Below are positions 47,676 to 57,786 of a stretch of DNA of 64,000 nt, piece by piece. The DNA is taken from contig WPDH01000292.1 in NCBI GenBank assembly GCA_019137255.1, forward strand, positions 124,001 through 188,000, in the 5' to 3' direction. Source of the stretch: Corinectria fuckeliana. Lineage: Eukaryota; Ascomycota; Sordariomycetes; Hypocreales; Nectriaceae. A program made the position numbers and the translations under genes. The notes beneath the pieces were generated by a model. That model worked only from the letters and a program-made list of their open reading frames with translations, had not been told where the DNA came from and made no database searches. Each line of letters begins with the position of its first letter. Positions within the stretch are counted from its first letter, which is position 1.

Positions 47676-48724
47676 TTATGCAGCGAGGTTCTTGCGAGCG
47701 CTGGCTAGCCTGAGCTTGACAGTCCTCTCATAGAGCGCATCCTTGAATGCGAAGAGCAGCGCAGCAGTCAGGACGCTCTGAGTGACCTTGGGTCCAATGC
47801 CTATCAACGGTGTCAGTGTGTCGCTGAGGGAGAAGTGGGAATACTAAGACATACCCTTGTAGAGACCCGCGTAGCCCTCTTCCCTAACCACGCGACTAAG
47901 AGCATTGAACATGCCCTCTTTCTTGTCGGTTTGGACGTGCATCTGGCTCTTGACGGTGATGTAGGGGTAGCTCACCGTGGTGGCGAACAGCTTACCCAGG
48001 GCGCCCAGCAAGAAGGCGATGCCAGGAGTGACCTTGCGCCTCTTCTCAACCGTATTCTTCATCTGCTCGAACAGGGTGTACTGCAGAATGGGGTTGATGA
48101 CGAGGACCAGCGCGGGGATGACGCCGGAGAAGAGCGCCTGGGGACCCTCGTTCTTGAGCAGCGACATCAAGGTGCCGATGGTGCTGGGAGCCTTGACTGG
48201 CTTGGCGGCCTCGCCGGCCTCGACGTCGGCCTCCTTGTCACGCTTGCGAGTGGTGATTCGGGTGTTGACGACCCAGATGGGGTTGGTGATGATGACAGTA
48301 GCCGAGCCTGCGAGTGCGCCGGCCATCATGGATTCGACGGTGGTGAGCTTCTTGTTGGCGCGGCCGGCCTTGATTGCCGCCTTCTCGAAGAAGGCGCGCG
48401 TCCATTCGTACCAGTAGTAGTAGACGAAGTTGGTGATGCTGATGCCGAACAGCGCCGAGTTGATCCCAGAGTAAAGGCCCGAGACGCCCTCGCGCGCGAC
48501 AATCTTCTGGACGGCCTCGACAAACTTGCTCTCGGCCTTCTTGGACTCGACTTGCGCGCGGGTGGAGAGGGTGATGAGAGGATATCTGGACGCTGTGTCA
48601 ATGCAGTCGCGCCAGGGAGAAGCATAACTCCGTACGTCAAGATCATGGACAAGATACCGCCGCCGGCGCCAGCCAAGGCATGGGCGACATTATCGTTCTG
48701 GGGGATGGGCGTCGTGGAAGCCAT
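47676..48724 (-). CDS. ant1: Peroxisomal adenine nucleotide transporter (PMP47/Ant1-like carrier)
   Basis: Three exons (48724-48636, 48585-47855, 47800-47676) give 314 residues of the mitochondrial carrier superfamily, with six helices in three repeats. The first repeat has AHALAGAGGGILSMILTYPLITLSTRAQ, the second AGALAGSATVIITNPIWVVNTR, and the third LLGALGKLFATTVSYPYITVKSQ. These are the P-x-[DE]-like signatures, with the variants (TYPLITLSTR, TNPIWVVNTR) typical of the peroxisomal PMP47/Ant1 branch. That branch exchanges ATP for AMP to support fatty-acid activation and beta-oxidation (family knowledge). The NFVYYYWYEW motif also fits. Both splice junctions restore carrier sequence (ILT|YPL and YKG|IGPK). 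It shares an 823 bp divergent promoter with the AT-hook gene. Confidence 0.88.
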
Positions 48725-49547
48725 GACGATTGATGAGTGATGAGTGATGACCGGTGATTGATGGGTTCGTTTCTCGGGGAGAAAGATAAGCGAGCACCTG
48801 GTAGTGGGTAGAAGAAGGGATTGCGTCAGGGAGGGAAGGGACTCGGAAGGGACTCGGAAGGGACTCGGGAAGAGACTCGAGAGTGGAGAGTGACGTCGAA
48901 GCTGGAGTTTCACGTTGTAGCCCGAAAACAAAGACAGGACACAATAAATGCAAGAGCAAGAGCACCGTCAAAGATGGATGGATGGATGGTCCACGATGAT
49001 CTAACTACAGCTTTTAAGTTCACCTCAGATGCACTGTCACGGACGCGAATGCCCCAAAAGAGCCGAGGTCGCGGACCTTGATTCCGATGCCGAACCGTTG
49101 GGTGGGATGCGTGCCGCCTTCCATTCCAGGCTGGTACGCGACGTCCCAGGCGTCTTGCCGCATGTGACGTGGTGGGGGAGAGCGATTTGCTGGGGCCGAG
49201 CGCACGGACCGCCTGCGCAAAATCCCTTGTCCCCGGAATCTTTATCCCAAACAGGCAAGAAAAATCACCAGGCTACCGGAACGATGGAGAAACTAATGTT
49301 GCGGAAAAGCCCGCCGCTAGTCCACATCCGGATCCAAGTAAACAAATCCATTATCCACCCGCTGCCCGCTGGCGTCGGACCCTTGCACACACACGCTGGA
49401 CAAAGCCATGATTGGGCTTTTGGCAACGTGCGCCTTCTATGTCTAAGATTCTCAACACCGCCGCGCAAGCGCTTGTCAATGTCACGCCGCGGCAAACACG
49501 GTGCTCACCCCGCATCCTACAGCATCCGCTGGCATAGCTACGCCGAC
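48725..49547. promoter_or_regulatory. Divergent promoter between the carrier and AT-hook genes
   Basis: The starts of the two genes are 823 bp apart and point away from each other. Near the carrier side lies an 11 bp tandem repeat (48834-48866). No further sites can be named with confidence. Confidence 0.5.
48834..48866. repeat. 11 bp tandem repeat, three copies
   Basis: The unit GGAAGGGACTC is present three times without change, followed by a diverged fourth copy. It lies in the presumed 5' leader or promoter of the carrier gene. Confidence 0.85.
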
Positions 49548-52500
49548 ATGACCACGCCTAGTGCCGACATCATGTCATCGCCGGATCCCCTCAACGACAC
49601 CGCCGAGGAAGCCATCATCGAGCCCTCCTCGGCGCATCGCGCAACAAGAAGCGCGACGCGGAGCCTGCGACCCGACCGATACTTTGCGAGAGATACCTCG
49701 CCCCGGAAACAAACGTTCCAGCTCGAGGTTGGCGACAATCAAGCGCCACAGAAGCTGCTAGTCACGGTCGAGACGGAGGGCGCGACCGCGGCCGCCCCGG
49801 ACGGCGCAGCTCGACGGAAGCTGTTTCAATCATCGAGTCCCTTGAATATGATGCGCCAACGAGAGCGGGCGACGACGACGACTGTCCCGCTGAGGGAGAC
49901 GATCGAGGAGGAGCTTGCAGATCCGAACGCGACTCCCAGACGAAGGGGCCGACCGCGCAAATCAAACGGAACACCAATACCTAGCGCGGGCATGAAAAGG
50001 AGGGCAGGGACGCCTATCAAGAGGGGCACGTCGCGTCGACCGCGAACAACGAAACCTGTCGAGGCAGACAACGAGCTTGATCTTGGAGAACCGGAGCCAC
50101 AGCCTACACCGAAGTCAGCGAGACGGGGTAGGCCCCCGAAGAACCGCGCCACTGGGCTAGATGATGGACTTGAGCTTGGACAACCCGGGACACAGCCTAC
50201 GCCGAAGTCTCCGAGACGGGGTAGGCCTCCTAAAAACCGAACGATTGAGCTAGACGATGGACTGGGACAACCCCAAGTACAACCTACACCGGGATCAAAG
50301 AGACGGGGCAGGCCTCCGAAAAAACGTACCGCCGAGCCTTCCAGCGAGCTAGGCATCGAGTCTTCACGCAGAATTACCTCAACAACAAGGAAAAGAGGTC
50401 GACAAGCTATTGTTCCCGAAGACCTGATGGAGACGAGCAATGAAATTATCAACTTTGCTCCGAATGAGGCTTTGGAACCTCAAGAAGATAATGAGGTGAC
50501 CTTGGTTATAGCCCCTTCGGACATAAACGCGTCAGAAGCGCGTGTCGAAGTAGCTGCCGAGCCAGCCTCACAAGCCGACTCCGACATTTGGATGGCAACA
50601 CTGGACGACGAGCCTACTCCCCGAGCTAGCAACCGAACGACACAATCAGTACCGGCCCCATCTTCGGAGCTTGCAGCCGATACTTCTGAGGTAGGGGACT
50701 ACGGATACCTCGCGCCTGCTCGGAGCGACATCTCATCAGATGATGAGCCACCGAGCGAATCGAGACCTCAGGGTCAAGACACCATTGCACAGGGCGAAGA
50801 CTTTAGTATGATATTCATGGATTCCCTGCCTTCGATACAGGAATTGCGCAGTTCTGTCCGCCAACCAGTGGAAAACGACTACGGTGAGGAAACGAGCCTC
50901 ATCATCAACAACACCTTGGAATCACTTCGACAATCCATGCAGCAAAGAGATGAGCCCGATGTGGACATGGAGACTGGCGAGGCTCCCAAACATGATTCTC
51001 CTGAACTAGTCGAGTCTGCACCGGAAGAGCCACAGCAGCCTAGTATCCGACCGTCGATGACCTTCTCACCGAATCAAAATTTGTCTCCGAGATGGCTCCG
51101 AAGTCCCCGAAGAGGGAAAAGCTCTCCTCTCCGGCACCAGGTCCTCAAGCACAAAGCTAGACAGACCGAAGGTAATGTTCCGAATGCTGTAGGAGAAAGC
51201 GTCGAGAGACTAGACGTCACTAGTCCTGCACAACGAAGTGCAGCTGGGCACTTTACCGAGGGCGAATCAGATATATATGACGACTCATTCTCGGAAATCC
51301 CTCAGGGTGTCCTTGAGGCTGCCACCCCGCGACGTCCTCGGGCAGTCACTAGAGACGAGGAGCCTATAGAGGGAGAGCACCCGGGAGAAAATGTATTGGA
51401 AGAAATGCCCTATGAACGAGAGCCGTCCGAAAGGCAGTCTTTGGAGCAGAGGGTCGTGGCAGAAGATTACCTGGAAGAAGAGGTTGCGGACGAAGCTGAA
51501 GAGATGGAGGGAGATGCAGTGCACGAACAGCCCTTAGCAGAGGAGCCCATGGAAGAGGAACCTACGGAAGAAGAACTTACGGAGGAGGACCAGGAAATGG
51601 AAGACGAAGAGCCGTCTCAGCACATCGAGGACCAGCAGGCGCCGGGGTCAGCATCAAACCTCAGCGTTAACTCTCGATCTGACGCAGGCCGCCTGCCTAC
51701 CCCTGATGATACACCACCCCAAATCGAGGCCCAGGCTGAAGACCAAGGGAAGTCAACACAAACGTCTCAAGCATCTCAAGTCTCCGCAGGGGCAGCTTCA
51801 CCAAAGACCTCGTCCCCATTAGCCGTTTCCGCAAGCCGATCTCAGGATGTACCAGAGATTGTGGAGGAGATGGTTGATGACCTTGAGGAAGAATTGCCGA
51901 GGGATACGGAACCCGAGGCCTCGAAACTCTGGCTGGATAGCCACATGCCTCGGCCGAAAGTAACCCCGGTCAACCAAATGACGTCTCCGCTTCAGGACGC
52001 TCAGTCGTTGGTACCAGAAACTGCACTGGAGAAGACCTCGCGGCCTCTCCTGTCTCCTATAGTGCGAGCTGGGCGCGCGCTGCAAAGCGTGACTTCAGAT
52101 CCGCCGTCGCCCGAGCCACGCGAACACCACCTGCGGAGCCCCTTTCGAAGCTCAGTTCCCAGAGAACTGGGGCCGCCGACTGCGCAAACCATCCGACGGA
52201 TGAGTCTAAGCCCAAGGAGACCGTTGAGCTTACCGGCAAATTCGAACGCAGCTGTTAGCCGATTATACGATGATCCCTTCGGCTCGGATACAAGGCAAAC
52301 CGGCCAACTCAGCTTTATGGAGGCGCTTGAGAGGAGTGTCGGAAACATGTCAGCACAGAGGACACAGTCCTCGCCCAGCGATTCTCTGGCCAGCTCAATG
52401 CGCATTACTCCCCCAGACGATGTAGAGATGAGCTGGGTCGCTAATGAAGGTCCCATCAGCGACAGGCTGCGAGGAGACGTACCCCTCAAGGACTTTGCGC

Positions 52501-54128
52501 GTCCACCAACCGCGGTACTGGCAAGGGGCTCAACATCCCCCGGGCAGCAGGATGCCACAGTCGATGAGCCTGAGGTTGATGATGCGCCCCAAGAGAGCGA
52601 GGACGACATGGACCTCTGGGAGTTCGAAGCAAAGCGATCTGCTCCTCGTACGACGCGCCAGCAGCCGTTCGGGAACAGGAGACGTGCTTTACCAAGCCCC
52701 TGGACCAAGGGAAGTTTAGGACAACAGAGAGATGTTCCGTTGACCTCGCAGAGAGAGGAAGTGCCAGGGGCGCCAAACCCGGACAGAATGGAGGAGGCGG
52801 CCTTGGAGGAAGCCGCTCCGGAAGAGGCCCAACTGGACGATTACTCATTGCTCGCGCAGAGACAAACCGCCAAAAAGCCGGAGGAGGCGGCCCAGTCGGC
52901 AACCAAGGCCAACCGGTTCGACCTCTCATCGTTCTTCTCGTCTCCAGCTGCTATTCCTGGTATGCTAGCGGAGAAGTTTCTCCCGGCCAACACGAAGTCG
53001 GTCTTTTCTGGAGCAAGGCCCAGCGAGCCAGAGCCGGTTCGAGCCGCGCCCGCCCTCCTCACCAGCTCCATGTTCCCTCAGGTTGCACAGAAGGAGTTTC
53101 AACCACGGAGCAGCCCTCGGACAGACCTCTTCTCACCGGCCCGCCCGAGGGTGCAGGAGCCGCGGCAGGCTTCTTCGCCTCACCAAGCTTCTCCGCCTCA
53201 TCAAGCCCATTCACCACACAAGGCCTCTTCCACTCAGCAAACCTCTCTGCCGCAACAGGCCTCTCTATCCTACCAAGTATCGGAAGAGCCGCCTGAGATG
53301 CCATCTGTTGCACAGAAGCAGAACTTCACCCCTCGGCCCAAGCGTCAGAACACATCTTTCTTCAGGTCTTCAGCTCGGTCGGCTGCGCCTACTCCGCCGC
53401 GAATGCAGCTGTCACACGCCGATATCCAGAGGTGGCAGCACGAGACTTCTGTGGCTAGCGGCTCCTCTCCCGAAGCGTCCGAGTCGCTTCTGCGACCCCT
53501 ACCTGCAAGGACCGCCTCGCCCTCCAAGTCGAGTCTGCGCTCGCCCATGAAGCCTCACACTCCCGGGCGCGTGGTCGAGTTTACGAGCAGCGTCCTATCG
53601 CCGGTGGAGCAGGCAAAGGCCCGACATATGCGTCGACTCTCCAACTCTTCGCTATCACAACCCGGTCTTCTCCCACAGGCCAACCCCCCATCGCAGCGGC
53701 CACCTCCGCCTCCGCCTCCGCCTCCGCCTCCTCAGAGAGTTGACAAGGAGAACCATGACGCTGCAGACGTCTCCATGCCCGACGCGTCACCGTCGACTAA
53801 AATGCCGCCGCCAGAGTCCCTGTCCCAGACCGTCTGGACCAGACAGCACTGGCTCCTGCTGGACGAGTTCCTCCAGCTGCGGCGGGCGGGCCCGTATGAG
53901 CTGAATCACGAACGCTGCGCCGACAAGTACCTCGGCAAGACGGTAAAGAGCCACGGCGAGGCCATGACGTTGGAGCGGTGGCACCTGGATTGCGTGGACG
54001 CCTTCAAGGCTGAGGTTGGCGGATGGGACGCGGCTACGCTGGCCAAGAGACTGTTCGCGTTGATCCTTGGAGAGGAGAGGAGGAGCCGGGGCATCGTAGA
54101 GAGGCCTTCACGAGTTATGTTTCACTGA
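49548..54128 (+). CDS. Large AT-hook chromatin-associated protein
   Basis: One uninterrupted exon. I place the start at ATG 49548 (MTTPSADIMSSPDPLND), giving 1526 residues. ATG 49479 is an in-frame alternative that adds 23 residues. Four AT-hooks (RGRP cores) lie at about residues 132, 192, 222 and 251; the last three sit in a 29-31-residue tandem repeat. Such hooks bind the minor groove of AT-rich DNA (family knowledge). The long middle is disordered, with Glu-rich acidic stretches (about residues 600-700), Ser-Pro sites and a poly-Pro tract (53698-53732). The C-terminal 100 residues (TVWTRQHWLLLDEFLQLRR to the end) look folded and may be the conserved functional part. It is probably nuclear, but its exact role is unknown. 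Confidence 0.8.
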   Translation: MTTPSADIMSSPDPLNDTAEEAIIEPSSAHRATRSATRSLRPDRYFARDTSPRKQTFQLEVGDNQAPQKLLVTVETEGATAAAPDGAARRKLFQSSSPLNMMRQRERATTTTVPLRETIEEELADPNATPRRRGRPRKSNGTPIPSAGMKRRAGTPIKRGTSRRPRTTKPVEADNELDLGEPEPQPTPKSARRGRPPKNRATGLDDGLELGQPGTQPTPKSPRRGRPPKNRTIELDDGLGQPQVQPTPGSKRRGRPPKKRTAEPSSELGIESSRRITSTTRKRGRQAIVPEDLMETSNEIINFAPNEALEPQEDNEVTLVIAPSDINASEARVEVAAEPASQADSDIWMATLDDEPTPRASNRTTQSVPAPSSELAADTSEVGDYGYLAPARSDISSDDEPPSESRPQGQDTIAQGEDFSMIFMDSLPSIQELRSSVRQPVENDYGEETSLIINNTLESLRQSMQQRDEPDVDMETGEAPKHDSPELVESAPEEPQQPSIRPSMTFSPNQNLSPRWLRSPRRGKSSPLRHQVLKHKARQTEGNVPNAVGESVERLDVTSPAQRSAAGHFTEGESDIYDDSFSEIPQGVLEAATPRRPRAVTRDEEPIEGEHPGENVLEEMPYEREPSERQSLEQRVVAEDYLEEEVADEAEEMEGDAVHEQPLAEEPMEEEPTEEELTEEDQEMEDEEPSQHIEDQQAPGSASNLSVNSRSDAGRLPTPDDTPPQIEAQAEDQGKSTQTSQASQVSAGAASPKTSSPLAVSASRSQDVPEIVEEMVDDLEEELPRDTEPEASKLWLDSHMPRPKVTPVNQMTSPLQDAQSLVPETALEKTSRPLLSPIVRAGRALQSVTSDPPSPEPREHHLRSPFRSSVPRELGPPTAQTIRRMSLSPRRPLSLPANSNAAVSRLYDDPFGSDTRQTGQLSFMEALERSVGNMSAQRTQSSPSDSLASSMRITPPDDVEMSWVANEGPISDRLRGDVPLKDFARPPTAVLARGSTSPGQQDATVDEPEVDDAPQESEDDMDLWEFEAKRSAPRTTRQQPFGNRRRALPSPWTKGSLGQQRDVPLTSQREEVPGAPNPDRMEEAALEEAAPEEAQLDDYSLLAQRQTAKKPEEAAQSATKANRFDLSSFFSSPAAIPGMLAEKFLPANTKSVFSGARPSEPEPVRAAPALLTSSMFPQVAQKEFQPRSSPRTDLFSPARPRVQEPRQASSPHQASPPHQAHSPHKASSTQQTSLPQQASLSYQVSEEPPEMPSVAQKQNFTPRPKRQNTSFFRSSARSAAPTPPRMQLSHADIQRWQHETSVASGSSPEASESLLRPLPARTASPSKSSLRSPMKPHTPGRVVEFTSSVLSPVEQAKARHMRRLSNSSLSQPGLLPQANPPSQRPPPPPPPPPPPQRVDKENHDAADVSMPDASPSTKMPPPESLSQTVWTRQHWLLLDEFLQLRRAGPYELNHERCADKYLGKTVKSHGEAMTLERWHLDCVDAFKAEVGGWDAATLAKRLFALILGEERRSRGIVERPSRVMFH
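50090..50335 (+). repeat. Tandem repeat encoding three AT-hook units
   Basis: Three successive units of about 87-93 bp each encode the pattern QPTPKS, an RRGRPPKNR-type hook, then an LDDGL-type linker. Spacing between hooks is 30 and about 29 codons. Confidence 0.75.
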
Positions 54129-54397
54129 CGTTGGGAAAAGTTGAATATTTTGGATTCATTGCTAGGCGTTGTTTTTGTTTCGAGATACCACTTCAGTATC
54201 GTTTTAGCTTACTCACCCCAAATAGACTACCAGGGAGACTTCCCTCATTCGTTGACATACCGGGCTGCTTCGCAAAAGACATTCGGGATCGCCCAACGGG
54301 AAATGATCAGTGCAGACGAGTCCGTCCCTCTTGAAAACGCCTAATCTACTGTGCCATAGTACAATACACAAGCCTTCGCTGTCATATCCCACCCCGT
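54129..54397. other. Convergent intergenic region
   Basis: It holds the 3' ends of the AT-hook gene and rpn6. No other feature is seen. Confidence 0.5.
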
Positions 54398-55789
54398 CTA
54401 TTCAAGCATAGAGGCCTGGTTCGTGTACAACACATCCACCACGCTGCTCAACTTGTCAATCGTCGCTAGAGCCGCATCGTAAGACTCGTCCCGGTGCGTC
54501 TCGTCAAAGATGATGAGGCAGCCTGCGCCCTGGTCCAGCACACCGATGATGACCTTGTCGAGGATCATCTGCGAGAGCTTCCGCTCCACCTGCTGGGTAT
54601 CCAGCCCAACCATCTTGGCGATGTGGTCGATCTCAACGCGCGAGAAGGGCTCGATGACCTTGATAAGGTTCTGCTCTAGCATGGCGTCGTAGAGACGGCG
54701 GAGGTGGTTGCGGATAAAGGCGTCGCTGCCGAGCTCGTAGCGGTACGAGGACAGAGCTCGCTCGTACTCCTCCAGGGACCGGTTCGAGTGCGCTCGGGCG
54801 ATGGCCTTCATTGCCTCTAGGTTCTGGCCGGCGTACTTCAGGGCCTGCTTCGAGGTCATGAGCTGGTTGACGTCGTCGACGAGGTTCAGCATGATCTTGC
54901 AGAGGAGCATGTATTGCAGGGCAGCCTGGGCCTTGACGCTCTCGTCTTGGTTGTGGTACCCGTCGAGGGCTTCGATGAAGTACGAGAAGGCAGTGTTGAA
55001 GTCCTTGTCCTCGGCATGGAGCATGCCACTCTGCATGTCCAGGTTGGCCTGCAGCATCGGAGGCGTGTAGACGCTGGCGGCGCTGGTTCGGGCGCTGGTC
55101 AGGGCGGCGCGAGACTTGGGGATGTTGCCGAGGGCGTGGTAGACTCTCGATTCGAGCAGCTGGACCTCGACGAGCCGCAGCTTGTCGTCGAGGCGCTTTA
55201 GCTCGCGGAGGAGGCCGTTGATGAGACCGAGGGCTTCATAGTAGGCCTGCTTGGTCATCTGTAGGGCGACGAGACGGACCTCGAGGTCCTGGCGCTGGAA
55301 AGCACGACGCTCGGCAGTAGCCCATTCTATACAGTCCTTGGTGACGGCGATCTCGGTTTCAGTGTTATTGGGGATGTCCTTGAACAGGTCGAGCAGTTGG
55401 CGGACTACGTCACCGAGTTAGCGAGGAAGCCCGAAGGCCGCGGGGTAAAGCAACCAAGGGGACCAAAGCTCACCCAGCTTCGAGGATTTGGCCTTGGCGA
55501 AGGAAGAGAAGACCAATCGGCTCTCCTTGACCAGGTTTACCAGTTCCTGTGACTTCCTGCTCTGTCGTCAGCGGGTTGATGCCGTTGTCGGGAATAGCAG
55601 CGCGCACTTCTCGTCTCGGTACAGCTCGCCCAAGCTTATCAAAGCGGCCTCATACTCGCGAGTGGCGGCGTCAGACGTCGCACTGGGCACCTTGGTGGTG
55701 ATTTCCTTGTAGATGGCCTCGGCCTTCCGGGGATCTGTTTTGGCGAGCTTCTGGGCATCCTGGACCCTCGCAGATTCGCCCGCCGCCAT
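54398..55789 (-). CDS. rpn6: 26S proteasome lid subunit Rpn6 (PSMD11)
   Basis: Three exons (55789-55608, 55556-55474, 55404-54398) give 423 residues, close to the family length. The N-terminus (MAAGESARVQDAQKLAKTDPRKAEAIYKEI) starts a helical-repeat solenoid. The last 200 residues form a PCI domain (SLEEYERALSSYRYELGSDAFIRNHLRRLYDAMLEQNLIKVI and DHIAKMVGLDTQQVERKLSQMILDKVI), with the usual dimer-forming C-terminus. Rpn6 clamps the lid to the core particle and is limiting for proteasome assembly (family knowledge). All junctions restore conserved sequence. It is divergent from mge1 with 538 bp between starts. Confidence 0.95.
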
Positions 55790-56327
55790 CGTGAAGGAGG
55801 AGCTTGCGCGTGTTGTGGGGGACGAGGTCGTGGGGGGTAGGTCAGCTCGCGTCGAGGTCGCAGGGAGCGGGGGAAGGCGTTTGTCGGGGATTGATGAAGG
55901 TGGAATGCGTCGTCGTTGTGTTGGAGTTGGAGTTGGGAGTTGGCTTCGTTGCTGAGGCAGACGACAGCGAGCTCCAGCCTTCTCTCCAGGTTGCCAGTGC
56001 GCGACGTAGGCCAGCGGAAAAAACGGGGCCCGGGTTGGAGAATTGCAAGCAACGATTGGCTGAAACTCTCCGATCAGCAGAGGGCGGGCCATCGTTGATC
56101 CGCCACCAGGGCAGGTATCTCGGAGCTCCCCCCGGGCCCGGGCCACGCCGTAGCCGGCGACCCTCCGTCATGCAGACAGCTAAAATTTCAAAGACTCCAG
56201 AACCTTCGGGATAAAGCCACCCTCACCCCAACCGCCAGCATCATCCACCAGTGTTCACCACCACAACTCCCGCCGATTTTACTCGAATACCTACGCTCAA
56301 CTCCCAAAATCTCTTACGCCATTCACA
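55790..56327. promoter_or_regulatory. Shared divergent promoter of rpn6 and mge1
   Basis: The 538 bp between the two start codons must serve both genes. Candidate sites are an inverted heat-shock-element-like pair GAACCTTC (56200-56207), about 120 bp before the mge1 ATG, and a CCAAT box on the minus strand (56055-56059). A GGTGGCGGA sequence on the minus strand (56099-56107) matches seven of nine bases of the yeast proteasome element. These are motif matches only. Confidence 0.45.
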
Positions 56328-57115
56328 ATGTTCCGCCAGGTCATTTCTACGTCTTCCCGCGCCCTGCGCGCCGCTCCCCGAGCCGTTGCTGCCCGTCCCT
56401 TCATGCAGTCGCAATTCCAATCTGCGCCCGCCTTCACCCTACGAGCAGTCCAACCAGCCATGTCGAGGTGGTACAGCGATGCGAAGGAATCCGAGGCCGC
56501 CAAACCTGCCGAGGAGGCCAAGACCGAGGACAAGGAGGCGGGCGCCGAGCCTGATGCCGTGGCCGAGCTGAAGAAGGCCCTCGAGACCAAGGAAGCCGAG
56601 GTCCGAGACTGGAAGGTTCGTGTTGATGCGCAAGCCCAATTGAGCCTCATATTCTGACGATGCATGTATAGGACAAGTGCCTCCGCACCGTCGCCGACTT
56701 CCGCAACCTCCAGGAGCGCACCACCCGTGACGTCAAGACTGCTCGCGACTTCGCCATCCAGAAATTCGCCAAGGACCTGGTCGACAGCGTTGACAACCTC
56801 GACCGCGCCCTGACCATGGTCCCCCAAGAGAAGCTAGCTGGCGAGGACCGCCCCGAGCATCTCCAGGATCTCTTCAACCTGTACGAGGGCCTCAAGATGA
56901 CCGAGGACATCCTCATGAACACCCTCAAGAAGCACGGCCTCGAGCGAACAAGCCCCGAGGGCGAGAAGTTCAACCCCAACGAGCAGGAGGCCACCTTCAT
57001 GGCCCCCCAGGCCGACAAGGAGGACAATACCGTCTTCTTCGTCCAGCAAAAGGGCTTCAAGCTCAACGGCCGGGTGCTGCGCGCCGCCAAGGTCGGCGTT
57101 GTCAAGAACAAATAA
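56328..57115 (+). CDS. mge1: Mitochondrial GrpE nucleotide-exchange factor Mge1
   Basis: Two exons (56328-56615, 56672-57115) give 243 residues. The first 50 form an Arg/Ser/Ala-rich matrix-targeting sequence without acidic residues (MFRQVISTSSRALRAAPRAVAARP). A Glu/Lys-rich coiled coil follows, and then the GrpE core. It carries DKCLRTVADFRNLQERTTRD, FAKDLVDSVDNLDRAL, EGLKMTEDILMNTLKKHGLE and the beta-domain ending NGRVLRAAKVGVVKNK. Mge1 releases ADP from matrix Hsp70 during protein import and folding (family knowledge). The splice falls just before DKC, a common position in fungal homologues. Its promoter is shared with rpn6. Confidence 0.95.
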
Positions 57116-57399
57116 GCGGTATGTCGTGGAGCCATGATGGCGTGTAATACTATGCTATGGGATATCGGTCGGCGTTAAAGTGTATACTGCTCCTCTCATG
57201 ATGATCATTTCTTTGCATGGCGGTTACAGTTACCTTGGACACAAAAAGAGTTTGAGAGTGGGACACCTTGTAAATCAAAATACCTGTATGACATATGATA
57301 GCTAGGGCGGACTGGAAGCCGCTGCTAATGAATGACCCTAGAAACCAATGAACCATTTCCGATCCTGCTTTGGCCTGCTTTGGCCTGCTGGGTTCAGCT

Positions 57400-57497
57400 C
57401 AATGATCATAGTATAGGGAGTCATATACCCAGCTGTCAAGTCTCCAGACCCCATCCCAATGGTGATAGCATCAGGAGCAATATGTCCAGCTGTCAAA
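57400..57497. repeat. Diverged 57 bp tandem duplication
   Basis: Segments 57400-57440 and 57457-57497 align, sharing the end CCAGCTGTCAA. They differ mainly by C/T and A/G transitions. Confidence 0.65.
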
Positions 57498-57553
57498 CCC
57501 TCAAGGCAACATTTGCAATACCGAAGAAACCCCTTTATGGGGATTGGGTGGCT

Positions 57554-57784
57554 GCTCCAAAAAAAAAGAAAAAAACCCCTTGCAAGTTTTACTTCCCAGG
57601 TAGACGTTATGCCAGGCTCAACCAACCCCAACCTGGCTCTACCGACCATGCCTCATCACCGCATCGCCGCATCGCAGCTCCAAAAAAAAACAACTTTTGC
57701 ATGCTTCACTTCTCTGGTAGATGTTGTGCCTGGCTCGACTGACCCCCGACCAGACTCTACCGAGCATGCCTTATTACCGCGTCG
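57554..57784. repeat. Diverged ~123 bp tandem duplication
   Basis: Copies 57554-57665 and 57677-57784 both run from GCTCC plus an A-run, through GGTAGA and CTGGCTC, to ACCATGCC or AGCATGCC and ACCGC. The second copy stops two bases before the stop codon of the coiled-coil gene, so it probably forms part of that gene's 3' end. Confidence 0.75.
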
Positions 57785-57786
57785 AC

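Larger units (their letters stand above)
57116..57786. other. Convergent intergenic region made of diverged tandem repeats
   Basis: Between the stops of mge1 and the coiled-coil gene lie two sets of diverged tandem duplications, described separately. No gene is present. Confidence 0.6.

Noticed and set aside
47835..48740. 301-codon plus-strand frame opposite the carrier gene
   Set aside because: It spans the carrier's introns and exons in antisense; the minus strand has clear carrier signatures and splice sites.
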